A stretch of DNA of 64,000 bases, taken from positions 56,328-120,327 of the forward strand of contig JAPLSA010000022.1 in the NCBI GenBank assembly GCA_026398815.1, written 5' to 3'. Both the position numbers and the translations under genes were made by a program. This DNA comes from Gammaproteobacteria bacterium (GTDB taxonomy: Bacteria; Pseudomonadota; Gammaproteobacteria; Nevskiales; Nevskiaceae). Shown here one piece after another: positions 1-8,627 of the stretch (within the stretch, counting starts at the first letter, position 1; each line of letters opens with the position of its first letter). The notes beneath the pieces were generated by a model. The model was not told the origin of the DNA. It saw nothing but the letters and a program-made list of their open reading frames with translations, and did not search any database.

Positions 1-2
1 TG

Positions 3-722
3 CAGCGCAGCCGGGTCGACGTCACGCTGACCGGCTTCCTGTGCAACGTCGCCTACGGTGTCGGCTATGCGATGGTGGTGATCTCGGCACTCGGCCAGAT
101 CGGCATCAACACCAATTCGATGGCGGCGGTGGTCGGCGGCGCGGCGCTGGCAGTCGGCCTGGCCCTGCAGGGCCAGCTCAGCTCGTTCGCGGCCGGGGTG
201 CTGCTGATCCTGTTCCGGCCGTTCAAGGTCGGCGATTTCGTCGAGGCCGGCGGCGTCAAGGGCACGGTCGAGGAAATCAAGATCATCCACACGATCCTGC
301 GCACCTCCGACAACCAGGAAGTGATCGTGCCGAACAACGCGATCACCACCGCGACCATCACCAATCACACGGCGCGCAGCACGCGGCGTCTCGACATCAC
401 CGTCGGCATCGACTACGACGCCGATCTCAAGCAGGCCAAAGCGATTCTCGAAGACCTGCTGCGCCAGCATCCGCGGGTGCTGAAGATTCCGGCACCGGTC
501 GTGCAGGTCCGCGCGCTGGGCGCCAGCTCGATCGACTTCGCGGTCTGGCCGTGGGCGGCCACCAGCGAGTGGTTCTCGGTGCAGTGCGAACTGCTGGAGC
601 AGATCAAGCTGCGCTTCGACGAAGCCGGCATCAGCATTCCGTTTCCGCAGATGGACCTGCACCTGCGCGATACCCGCAGCGACGGCGACAAGACCACCCT
701 GCAGGTCGAAAACCGGATCTGA
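3..722 (+). CDS. MscS-family mechanosensitive ion channel, 5' truncated by window edge
   Basis: Frame is open from nt 3 (QRSRVDVTLTGFLCNVAYG...); MscS core AVGLALQGQLSSFAAGVLLILFRPFKVGDFVEAGGVKGTVEEIKIIHTILRTSDNQEVIVPNNAI. Confidence 0.93.
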   Translation, partial: QRSRVDVTLTGFLCNVAYGVGYAMVVISALGQIGINTNSMAAVVGGAALAVGLALQGQLSSFAAGVLLILFRPFKVGDFVEAGGVKGTVEEIKIIHTILRTSDNQEVIVPNNAITTATITNHTARSTRRLDITVGIDYDADLKQAKAILEDLLRQHPRVLKIPAPVVQVRALGASSIDFAVWPWAATSEWFSVQCELLEQIKLRFDEAGISIPFPQMDLHLRDTRSDGDKTTLQVENRI

Positions 723-816
723 GGCGCAGCCGGTCACAGCAGGCACGCGGAGGCGGGATCGCAGCTGCACCGCGCGTGCTATCCATGACGCCCATCCCCT
801 CGGCGCAGGAGCGCGC

Positions 817-2229
817 ATGTCCCATCCCATCGTCAAGCCGCTGGCAGGCCTGGTCATCACCGCGGCACTGGGCGTCGGCCTGTCCTGGGTGATCGGCCGG
901 AAGATCGAAGCCGAAATCCGCGCCTCGATTGCCGAAGCGCCCGATCACTACCCCTACCCGGTCCGCCTGCTGCGCTATGAGCGTGGGCTGTTTTCGTCGG
1001 TCGCCGAGACGGAACACCGTTACGATCTCGGCCCGGATCCTGGCGCGATCACCGTCGATGACGACGGTCAGGCGGTGCTGCCGCCGAATCGGATTGTGCC
1101 GCTGACCCTGCTGCACCGGATCAGCCACGGGCCGCGTCTCGACGGCCTGCGGCTGGCACGCGTCATCAATACCGTGAAGCTCGACGGCGACCTGCAGGAC
1201 CGCGCGCGCCGCCTGTTCGGCGACGCAGAGCCGGTGCAGCTGACCGTCGATCTCGGCATCGGCGGCGGCATCAGCGGCGAACTGCTGTCGCCGGCGGTGG
1301 ATGCCCGCCTGCCAGGCGATGGCGAGGCGGCCGGCCGCCACGTGCAGTGGTCCGGCATCCGCGGCCGCTTCGACATATCCGGCGATCACGTGGTCGGCTC
1401 GCTCGACGCGCCGGGCCTGGACCTTGACGACGGCGTCATGGTGATGGGCCCGGTGGCCGTCAAGACCGACCTGACGCTGATCGCCGACGGCGTCTTGATC
1501 GGCCGCGTCGGCAGCAGCTTCGCGTCGTTCAGCTTCAAGGGCCCGGCCGGTGTCGCCGCGATGAGCGACATCCACCTCGATGCCGACACGGCTGACAGCG
1601 ACGGCCAGCTGAAGTCGACGACCACGATGGCGATCCGCGAACTGCGCTTCAACGACACCCGGGTCAGCGATGCGCAATTGCGGATGGTGTTCGACCGGTT
1701 CGACACCCAGGCGATGTCGGACCTGAGTCGCGCAATCAATCGCTTCAGCGCGCAGCAGATCGGCAAGCCGGCCGACAATGCCCAGGTGCAGCAGATGCTG
1801 GCGGCGATCAAGCCCTCGCTGGCGGCTGCCGCAGCCGACCAGCCGATCTTCGCGATCGAGGATCTGTCGTTCACCGCGCCGCAGGGCAAGCTGCAATTCA
1901 GCGGCAAGGTTCAGTACGTCGGCGATGCCAACCTCGACGATTTCGCGATCGGCACCGATGTCGCGGCGGACGCGAAACTGGATACGCCGGTGGCGCTGAT
2001 CGATCTGCTGCTGACCCTTCAGGCCGCGAAGGCCGTCGTTCCGGGCGCCAATGGCGAGCCGGTGCATCTGAGCCCCGAGCAGATTGCAGCGTTGGCACGG
2101 AACAACCGCGATGGCGCGGTGGCGAAGGGAATGCTGGTGGTCGAAGGCGACCGCGCCAGCACCGCAGTCCAGTTCCGGGACGGTGCGTTGACCGTCAACG
2201 GCAAGCCGCTCGGCGCCACGCCACCCTGA
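817..2229 (+). CDS. DUF945 (YdgA-like) family protein
   Basis: 470-aa ORF; N-terminal TM segment then YPYPVRLLRYERGLFSSVAETEHRYDLG typical of the DUF945 family. Confidence 0.75.
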   Translation: MSHPIVKPLAGLVITAALGVGLSWVIGRKIEAEIRASIAEAPDHYPYPVRLLRYERGLFSSVAETEHRYDLGPDPGAITVDDDGQAVLPPNRIVPLTLLHRISHGPRLDGLRLARVINTVKLDGDLQDRARRLFGDAEPVQLTVDLGIGGGISGELLSPAVDARLPGDGEAAGRHVQWSGIRGRFDISGDHVVGSLDAPGLDLDDGVMVMGPVAVKTDLTLIADGVLIGRVGSSFASFSFKGPAGVAAMSDIHLDADTADSDGQLKSTTTMAIRELRFNDTRVSDAQLRMVFDRFDTQAMSDLSRAINRFSAQQIGKPADNAQVQQMLAAIKPSLAAAAADQPIFAIEDLSFTAPQGKLQFSGKVQYVGDANLDDFAIGTDVAADAKLDTPVALIDLLLTLQAAKAVVPGANGEPVHLSPEQIAALARNNRDGAVAKGMLVVEGDRASTAVQFRDGALTVNGKPLGATPP

Positions 2230-2243
2230 GCGGCAAAGCCACG

Positions 2244-2282
2244 AAAAAGCCCCGACGCGATCGCTCGCATCGGGGCTTTTTC
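2244..2282. terminator. Rho-independent terminator, probably bidirectional
   Basis: aaaaagccccgacgcgatcgctcgcatcggggcttttt: GC-rich stem with A tract 5' and T tract 3', between convergent ORFs. Confidence 0.8.
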
Positions 2283-2301
2283 GTAATCGGGGAGGAAGGC
2301 T

Positions 2302-2403
2302 TACTTGGCCTTCTTCTTGGCCTGCTTCTCCGCCTTCTTCTCCTTCATCGTCTTCAGCGGCGCCTTCTTCTCGTTCTTCTTGCTGTCCATGCCTTTGGCC
2401 ATG
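2302..2403 (-). CDS. 33-aa lysine-rich small protein
   Basis: Read on minus strand: MAKGMDSKKNEKKAPLKTMKEKKAEKQAKKKAK*; clean ATG-to-TAA frame, terminator directly downstream; too short for the supplied ORF track. Confidence 0.6.
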
Positions 2404-2454
2404 GTCGTGCTCCGGTGGTGGGGTGGTGGGGTGGTGGTGAAATCTAGTGCAAGT

Positions 2455-2513
2455 CAGCGCGCGCGTCGCGCTTGGCACCGGTGCGCAACCGCAAGCCGTT
2501 CAAGCGGATGAAG
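2455..2513 (-). repeat. Diverged second copy of argG 3' end ([18 protein letters not shown])
   Basis: 52/59 nt identical to 2609-2667; encodes the same 18 residues and stop; all 7 differences synonymous. Confidence 0.85.
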
Positions 2514-2608
2514 CGGCAGCGCGAGCCCTCTGGCGAGGGACCCACCGTGCTTTTCGGTGGGATCGCCAGCAAGGCGAGCACGGCCAGAGGGCTTCATCAC
2601 GACGCTAT
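2514..2608. other. Structured ~95-bp insert between the two argG 3' ends; may include argG terminator
   Basis: Outer stem agccctctggc/gccagagggct (2524-2534/2583-2593), inner tggcga/tcgcca and cccaccg-tgctttt-cggtggg (2541-2561). Confidence 0.6.
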
Positions 2609-3826
2609 TCAGCGCGCGTCGCGTTTGGCACCGGTGCGCAGACGCAGGCCATTGAGGCGGATGAAGCCCTCCGCGTCCTTCTGGTTGTAAGCACCGCGAT
2701 CGTCCTCGAAGGTCGACAGCGTGGCGTCGAACAGCGAGTCCTTCGAGCGGCGACCCAGGTTGTAGATCGCACCCTTGTACAGCTTCAGGCGGACGTCGCC
2801 GTTGACGCGCTGCTGCGACTCGTCGATCAGCGCCTGCAGCATGCGGCGCTCCGGGCTCCACCAGTAGCCGTTGTAGATCAGGCTGGCGTACTTCGGCATC
2901 AGCTCGTCCTTCAGATGCGCCTGTTCGCGGTCGAGGCACAGGCTCTCGATCGCGCGGTGCGCCTTCAGCAGGATCGAGCCGCCCGGGGTCTCATAGCAGC
3001 CGCGCGACTTGATGCCGACGTAGCGGTTCTCGACCAGGTCGAGCCGGCCGATGCCGTGCTTGCCACCGAGCGCGTTCAGGCGGTCGAGGATCTGGAACGG
3101 CGTGCCGGCGACGCCATTGATCGACACCGCATCGCCACGCTCGAAGCCGATGACGATTTCTTCGGCCTCGTTCGGCGCATCTTCCGGATTCTTGGTCCAG
3201 CGCCAGATGTCATCCGGCGGGTTCCACCACGGATCTTCCAGGCCGCCGCCTTCGTAGGAGATGTGCAGCGCGTTGGCGTCCATCGAGTACGGGCTGCCGC
3301 CGCCCGGCTTCTTGGCGATCGGAATCTCGTGCTTGGCGGCATAGGCGAGCAGCGATTCGCGCGAGTTCAGGTCCCACTCGCGCCACGGCGCGATCACCTT
3401 CACCTCCGGCCACAGCGCGTAGGCGCCGAGCTCGAAGCGGACCTGATCGTTGCCCTTGCCGGTGGCGCCGTGGCTGATCGCGTCGCAGCCGGTGCTGCGT
3501 GCGATCTCGACCAGGCGCTTGGCGATCAGCGGCCGCGCGATCGAGGTGCCGAGCAGGTACTCGCCTTCGTAGACGGCGTTGGCGCGGAACATCGGGAACA
3601 CGAAGTCCCGGGCGAATTCCTCGCGCAGGTCGTCGATGAAGATTTCCTTGACGCCGAGTTGCTGCGCCTTCGGCCGGACATGGTCCAGCTCCTCGCCCTG
3701 GCCGATGTCGGCGGTGAAGGTCACCACCTCGCAGCCATAGGTGTCCTGCAGCCACTTCAGGATGACGGAGGTGTCGAGGCCGCCGGAATAGGCAAGCGCG
3801 ACTTTGCGGACCTGGGTTTTGCTCAT
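2609..3826 (-). CDS. argG: Argininosuccinate synthase
   Basis: 405 aa; [46 protein letters not shown]. Confidence 0.98.
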   Translation of the reverse strand: MSKTQVRKVALAYSGGLDTSVILKWLQDTYGCEVVTFTADIGQGEELDHVRPKAQQLGVKEIFIDDLREEFARDFVFPMFRANAVYEGEYLLGTSIARPLIAKRLVEIARSTGCDAISHGATGKGNDQVRFELGAYALWPEVKVIAPWREWDLNSRESLLAYAAKHEIPIAKKPGGGSPYSMDANALHISYEGGGLEDPWWNPPDDIWRWTKNPEDAPNEAEEIVIGFERGDAVSINGVAGTPFQILDRLNALGGKHGIGRLDLVENRYVGIKSRGCYETPGGSILLKAHRAIESLCLDREQAHLKDELMPKYASLIYNGYWWSPERRMLQALIDESQQRVNGDVRLKLYKGAIYNLGRRSKDSLFDATLSTFEDDRGAYNQKDAEGFIRLNGLRLRTGAKRDAR

Positions 3827-3920
3827 GTTTGCTCGGAAACGCCGACGGCGCGGGCGATGGGGCCGCGATTATAGCGGCGCGCCGGGCGAAACTCGCCGCA
3901 GCGCCGGCGACCGGCAACAG

Positions 3921-3953
3921 GCCCGGCGGGCCACCCGAAGGCGGCCCGCCGGG
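3921..3953. terminator. GC-rich hairpin downstream of the lipoprotein gene
   Basis: gcccggcgggcc-acccgaaggc-ggcccgccgggt; 11/12 stem, no strong T tract. Confidence 0.4.
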
Positions 3954-3976
3954 TCCGTCGATTCCTGCAAACGGGA

Positions 3977-6046
3977 TCAGCGGGTGCAGAACGGCGCGGC
4001 AGTGTCCGGCGCGGCCGGCGGCACCGGGAAGGCCGCCGTCCAGGGCTGCGAGGCCGGCAACAGCGTTGCCGTGCAATCGGCGGCGATCACGATGTCGAAC
4101 ACCGTCCAGTTGAACGTCGACGCGGTCTCGCCGGCCGGCGGCGTGAACAGCTGCAGCATGCCGTTGGCCGTCAGTTCGACGCGTGTCGGCGACGGCGTGA
4201 TACCCGGCGACGGCGTGCGCGAGAAGTTGTTGACGAAGTAGCGGTAGGTGCCGACCTTCGGCCGGATGGCCGTCACCACTTCCGGGCCGAACGACGACGT
4301 GTCATCGGTATCGAGATTGACGAACGGCTCCGACACCAGCGACCCGCGGTTCTGATACGACACCTGGCCGCCCTCGGGCAGGATGATCCGGGCATCGAGG
4401 TCGCGCGGCGTTGCGCCCCAGGTCAGGCGCACCGAGAACGGCAGGCTGTCGCGGAGCAGCTGCAGGCAGCTGCCGGTCTGATCGAGGGGGCCGCTGCCGG
4501 TCGACAGCGCCCGCGTCGAGGTCACGAGACTGCCGAGGGTGCCCGCCAGGCTGAGCTGCGAGTTCGGGCGGACCCGGATCGTGAAGCTGCCATCGGCCCG
4601 CGACACCGCCGTCGACGTGCCGGTGTAGTTGATGCCGGTGGACTTGATCGAGACGCCGGCCACCGGCAGGCCACGATCGGTGACGCAGCCGGTGACGTCG
4701 ACCGACTCGTACAGCGAATCGGCATTCCAAGTGGTGAAGTGGGCAACCTGGCCTTCGTAGTAGCGGCTGGCACCCGCCACCACCAACGCTGCTTCGCCTT
4801 CCTGCACCCAGCGGCCGGCGTCGGTGTCGTAGAACCACAGCGGGATCGTTGGCGCCGGGCTCGGATTCAGCGAGCTGACCGGGATGCGCAAGGTCGCCGT
4901 GCTGCCGGGCCGCAGGTTGACCGATGCGCCGCCGGCCGGATCGGTCAGCCGCACGCTCAGCGCGCCGAAGCTTTCGATCAGCCGCTCGCTGCCGGCGACG
5001 ATCGACGTGTAGTCACCCGGCATGTTGTCGGCCGACATCGCCGGCTGCAGGTCGGTCACCGTGACGGCGACCGGCACCGAACCGGCGATCGCCCCGGCCG
5101 GGAAGCTGGCCATGGCCGACGAGCCGGGAATCTGCACGTCGGCGCCGGCCGCGGGATCGACCATCATCGTCACGCCGACCGGCACCGCCTGCACCGACAC
5201 CATCGCCTCCTGTCCGTCCGAGACTGCGACGATCCGGTAGCTCGGTTCGAAACCATCGGCGAGAACTTCCACCGAGCGGCGCTCGGCGACCGGCACCGCG
5301 GCGATCGCGAACGCACCGCTGCTGTCGGTCCGCGCCTCGATGCCGCCGGCCCGCACCGTGCCGCCGACGATCGGGGTGCCGTCGACGGCGTTGAACGCCC
5401 GGCCCCGAAGGCTGCCGGTTGCCACCGGCACCGGCTCGGCGGCGGATGCGGTCACGCTGGCCACGGCGCTGGCGGTGCCGCCCGGCCCGGTGCAGCTCAG
5501 GGTGTAGGTCGTGGCACCGAGCACCGCTGGCGTCACGGCTTCGCTGCCGTCAGTGGCCCGGCTGCCGGCCCAGCCACCGCTGGCCGTGCAGGTGCTGGCG
5601 CCGGTCGAGGTCCAGGTCAGCGTCGACGCCGCCCCCAGGGCGACGGCGTCCGGCGCTGCGGCGATCGATACCGTCGGCGCCGCCGGCGAATTGACGGTGA
5701 CCGTGGCGGTCGCCGTGCCGGCACCGCCAACGCCGTTGCAGCGCAGGGTGTAGGTCACGGGGCCGGCGGCGGACGGCGTCTGCGACTCGTCGCCGAACAG
5801 CGCGCGAGGGCCGCTCCAGCCATCACTGGCCGTGCAGTCGGTGGCATCGCTGGACGACCAGACCAGCGTCACGGATTCACCTTGCGTCAGGGTCGTCGGA
5901 TTGGCGACGAGGGTCACGGTGGCGGCAGGCGTCGTCGGGTCGGTCGATGAATCCTTCTTCGAGATGCAGCCAGCGAGGCCGGCGATCAGCAGCAGCGGGA
6001 TACCGAACTGACCGGCGGCGTGTTTCCACGATGGATGTCGATTCAT
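3977..6046 (-). CDS. Large secreted lipoprotein with Ig-like repeats and carboxypeptidase-regulatory-like segment
   Basis: Internal start MNRHPSWKHAAGQFGIPLLLIAGLAGC (lipobox); two ~80-aa repeats with TLxWxSxxAxxCTASxGWxGxRA...TYTLxCxGxGG; later RGRAFNAVDGTPIVGGTVRAGGIEARTDSSGAFAI. Confidence 0.75.
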   Translation of the reverse strand: MNRHPSWKHAAGQFGIPLLLIAGLAGCISKKDSSTDPTTPAATVTLVANPTTLTQGESVTLVWSSSDATDCTASDGWSGPRALFGDESQTPSAAGPVTYTLRCNGVGGAGTATATVTVNSPAAPTVSIAAAPDAVALGAASTLTWTSTGASTCTASGGWAGSRATDGSEAVTPAVLGATTYTLSCTGPGGTASAVASVTASAAEPVPVATGSLRGRAFNAVDGTPIVGGTVRAGGIEARTDSSGAFAIAAVPVAERRSVEVLADGFEPSYRIVAVSDGQEAMVSVQAVPVGVTMMVDPAAGADVQIPGSSAMASFPAGAIAGSVPVAVTVTDLQPAMSADNMPGDYTSIVAGSERLIESFGALSVRLTDPAGGASVNLRPGSTATLRIPVSSLNPSPAPTIPLWFYDTDAGRWVQEGEAALVVAGASRYYEGQVAHFTTWNADSLYESVDVTGCVTDRGLPVAGVSIKSTGINYTGTSTAVSRADGSFTIRVRPNSQLSLAGTLGSLVTSTRALSTGSGPLDQTGSCLQLLRDSLPFSVRLTWGATPRDLDARIILPEGGQVSYQNRGSLVSEPFVNLDTDDTSSFGPEVVTAIRPKVGTYRYFVNNFSRTPSPGITPSPTRVELTANGMLQLFTPPAGETASTFNWTVFDIVIAADCTATLLPASQPWTAAFPVPPAAPDTAAPFCTR

Positions 6047-6303
6047 GGTTGGTTCCGAAAGAATGGGCGGGCAACGCCCAATCCGGGGCGTCGGTGCCAT
6101 CTCAGGCGGTTGCAGCGCCGAAGTCCCCACGGAATCCCATCGGAATTCCACCGAATTGCCGGCCTTCGCCACGAAGCGTGATGCCGTTCACACGGTTCGC
6201 GCGCGGCTGCGCCCGCCTTGCGCCGCAGGCGCCGGATGCGACCGGCGGCCGAGCCCCGGCACACCATCGGCTATAGTTCGCCGGTCATTTTTCCTGCCTG
6301 CTC

Positions 6304-6978
6304 ATGGAACTCCCACCCGCCCTGCTCGAGGCGTTCAAGCCCGCGCCTCGCATTGGTCAGCGTTTTCGCGGTTTCCTGCCGGTGGTCGTCGATGTCGAGA
6401 CGGGCGGCTTCAACAACCAGACCGATGCGCTGCTGGAAATCGCGGCCGTGCTGCTCAAGTTCGATCGCGATGGCAACCTGGTGCGCGATGAAACCCACCA
6501 CGCCCATGTCGAGCCGTTCAAGGGCGCGAACATCGAGAAGGCATCGCTGGAGGTCAACGGCATCGATCCCGGCAATCCGCTGCGCGGTGCGCTGAACGAA
6601 CGCGATGCGCTCGGCAAGGTGTTCAAGCCGATCCGCCAGGCGGTGTCCGACCACAGCTGCACGCGCGCGATCCTGGTCGGCCACAACGCCCATTTCGACC
6701 TCGGCTTCGTGAATGCCGCCGTCAACCGCTGCGACATCAAGCGCAACCCGTTCCACCCGTTCTCGGCGTTCGACACCGCCACCCTCGGCGGCGCCGTCCT
6801 TGGCCAGACGGTGCTGGCGCGCGCGCTGGAAGCCGCCGGCCTGCCGTACAGCAACAAGGATGCGCATTCCGCCGTCTACGACGCCGAGCGCACGGCCGAC
6901 CTGTTCTGCCTGATGATCAACCGGCTGCGCGGCGTGCATGAGTCGTTCGTCGCCGGCGGCGCAGCGGCCGGTGCCTGA
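6304..6978 (+). CDS. rnt: Ribonuclease T
   Basis: 224 aa; DEDDh exonuclease motifs [54 protein letters not shown]. Confidence 0.95.
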   Translation: MELPPALLEAFKPAPRIGQRFRGFLPVVVDVETGGFNNQTDALLEIAAVLLKFDRDGNLVRDETHHAHVEPFKGANIEKASLEVNGIDPGNPLRGALNERDALGKVFKPIRQAVSDHSCTRAILVGHNAHFDLGFVNAAVNRCDIKRNPFHPFSAFDTATLGGAVLGQTVLARALEAAGLPYSNKDAHSAVYDAERTADLFCLMINRLRGVHESFVAGGAAAGA

Positions 6979-7058
6979 AGCCCGGCCAGTGGCCTGCCGC
7001 GAGCGGCTGGAAGGCTTCGCGTAAAATGCCGCCACTCCCGTTCGCCCAAGCTCCCCCG

Positions 7059-8609
7059 ATGACCTCGATTGACCGACGGCACTTCCGGCGGCCCGGCTGG
7101 CCGCGTTTGTGGGCTCTGGCCAGCCTGTGCTGCGCGCTGCTGCTGCCGGGCGCGGTGCTGGCCTTCGACCTCGACGACGTCGCGGTCAAGGCGCGCCAGC
7201 TCGCCGCCCAGCCGTTCCAGAAGCCGGAAGGCCGGCAGCCGAAGGCCTTGCAGCAGATCGGCTACGACCGCTACCGCGACATCCGCTACAAGGCCGATCG
7301 GGCGCTCTGGCGCGCCGAGAAGCTGCCGTTCGAGCTGCAGTTCTTTCACCAGGGCCTTTATTACGACCGGCCGGTGCGGATCAGCGAAGTCAACGGCCGC
7401 ACGGTGCGCGAGCTGAAGTTCTCGCCGGACGATTTCGACTACGGCGACAACAAGGTCGACATCGAAAGCTTCCGCGACCTCGGCTTCGCCGGCTTCCGCG
7501 TGCACTACGCGGTGAACACGCCGAAATACAAGGACGAGGTGCTGGTGTTTCTCGGCGCCAGCTACCTGCGGGCGCTCGGCAAGGGCCAGCGCTACGGCCT
7601 GTCGGCACGAGGCCTGGCGATCGATACCGGGCTGATCTCCGGCGAGGAATTCCCGCGCTTCACCGATTTCTGGATCGTCAAGCCGACCGCCACCGCGAAG
7701 GAACTGGTGATCTACGCGCTGCTCAATTCGCGGCGCGCCACCGGGGCCTACAAGTTCGTGCTGAAGCCGGGCACCGACACGGTGATCGACACCAAGGCGC
7801 GGATCTTCCTGCGCGAGAACGTCGCCAAGCTCGGTGTCGCGCCGCTGACCAGCATGTACTACTTCGGCGAGAACCAGCCCGCAGATCACGAGGACTATCG
7901 TCCGGAAGTTCATGATTCCGATGGCCTTTCGCTGGCCTCCGGAACGGGCGAGTGGATCTGGCGGCCGCTGGTCAACCCGAAGCGCCTGCTGGTGACCTCG
8001 TTCTCGATGACCAATCCGCAGGGCTTCGGCCTGATGCAGCGCGACCGCAAGTTCGAGCGCTACGAGGATCTGGAAGTGCGCCACGAGCTGCGGCCGAGCC
8101 TGTGGATCGAGCCCAAGGGTGCCTGGGGCGCAGGCCGCCTGGAGCTGGTGCAGATTCCGACTCCGGACGAGACCAACGACAACGTCGTCGCCTACTGGGT
8201 GCCGGACAAGGCGCCCGCCGCCGGCGAGCCGCTGGCGCTCGACTACCTGCAGCACTGGCAGATGGAAAGCGAAACCCGTCCGCCGCTGGCCTGGGTCGAG
8301 CAGACCCGGCGCGGTCGCGGCGGCTATGGCCGCAACGATGACGGCAGCATCGGCTTGGTGATCGATTTCGTCGGCCCGGCGCTCGACAAGCTGGGCGCCG
8401 ACGCCAAGGTCGAAGGCGTGGTGTCGGTCGATGGCAATGGCGAGCTGCTGGAGCGCACCACCTACCGCAACGAGGTGACCGGCGGCTGGCGCGTGAGCCT
8501 GCGGCTGAAGCGGGTCGACGATGGCAAGGCGGTCGAACTGCGCGCCTACCTGAAAGGCGATAACAACACGCTGTCGGAAACCTGGAGCTATGTGCTGCCG
8601 CCGGGTTGA
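7059..8609 (+). CDS. opgG: Periplasmic glucan biosynthesis protein OpgG/MdoG
   Basis: FDLDDVAVKARQLAAQPFQ...LQQIGYDRYRDIRYKADRALW; followed by opgH; ATG at 7059 leads into a signal peptide (7026 also possible). Confidence 0.95.
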   Translation: MTSIDRRHFRRPGWPRLWALASLCCALLLPGAVLAFDLDDVAVKARQLAAQPFQKPEGRQPKALQQIGYDRYRDIRYKADRALWRAEKLPFELQFFHQGLYYDRPVRISEVNGRTVRELKFSPDDFDYGDNKVDIESFRDLGFAGFRVHYAVNTPKYKDEVLVFLGASYLRALGKGQRYGLSARGLAIDTGLISGEEFPRFTDFWIVKPTATAKELVIYALLNSRRATGAYKFVLKPGTDTVIDTKARIFLRENVAKLGVAPLTSMYYFGENQPADHEDYRPEVHDSDGLSLASGTGEWIWRPLVNPKRLLVTSFSMTNPQGFGLMQRDRKFERYEDLEVRHELRPSLWIEPKGAWGAGRLELVQIPTPDETNDNVVAYWVPDKAPAAGEPLALDYLQHWQMESETRPPLAWVEQTRRGRGGYGRNDDGSIGLVIDFVGPALDKLGADAKVEGVVSVDGNGELLERTTYRNEVTGGWRVSLRLKRVDDGKAVELRAYLKGDNNTLSETWSYVLPPG

Positions 8610-8627
8610 TCCGGGCCGCAGCTGCCG

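Noticed and set aside
631-2478. 615-aa minus-strand ORF opposite DUF945 gene
   Set aside because: Spurious antisense frame (QRHRRIQFRVRRDIGADREIVEVG style) covering an obvious sense gene and the terminator.
2609-2939. argG pseudogene or frameshift suggested by overlapping ORF 2454-2939
   Set aside because: argG itself is intact to its stop at 2609; the other ORF is an out-of-frame reading through the duplicated tail.
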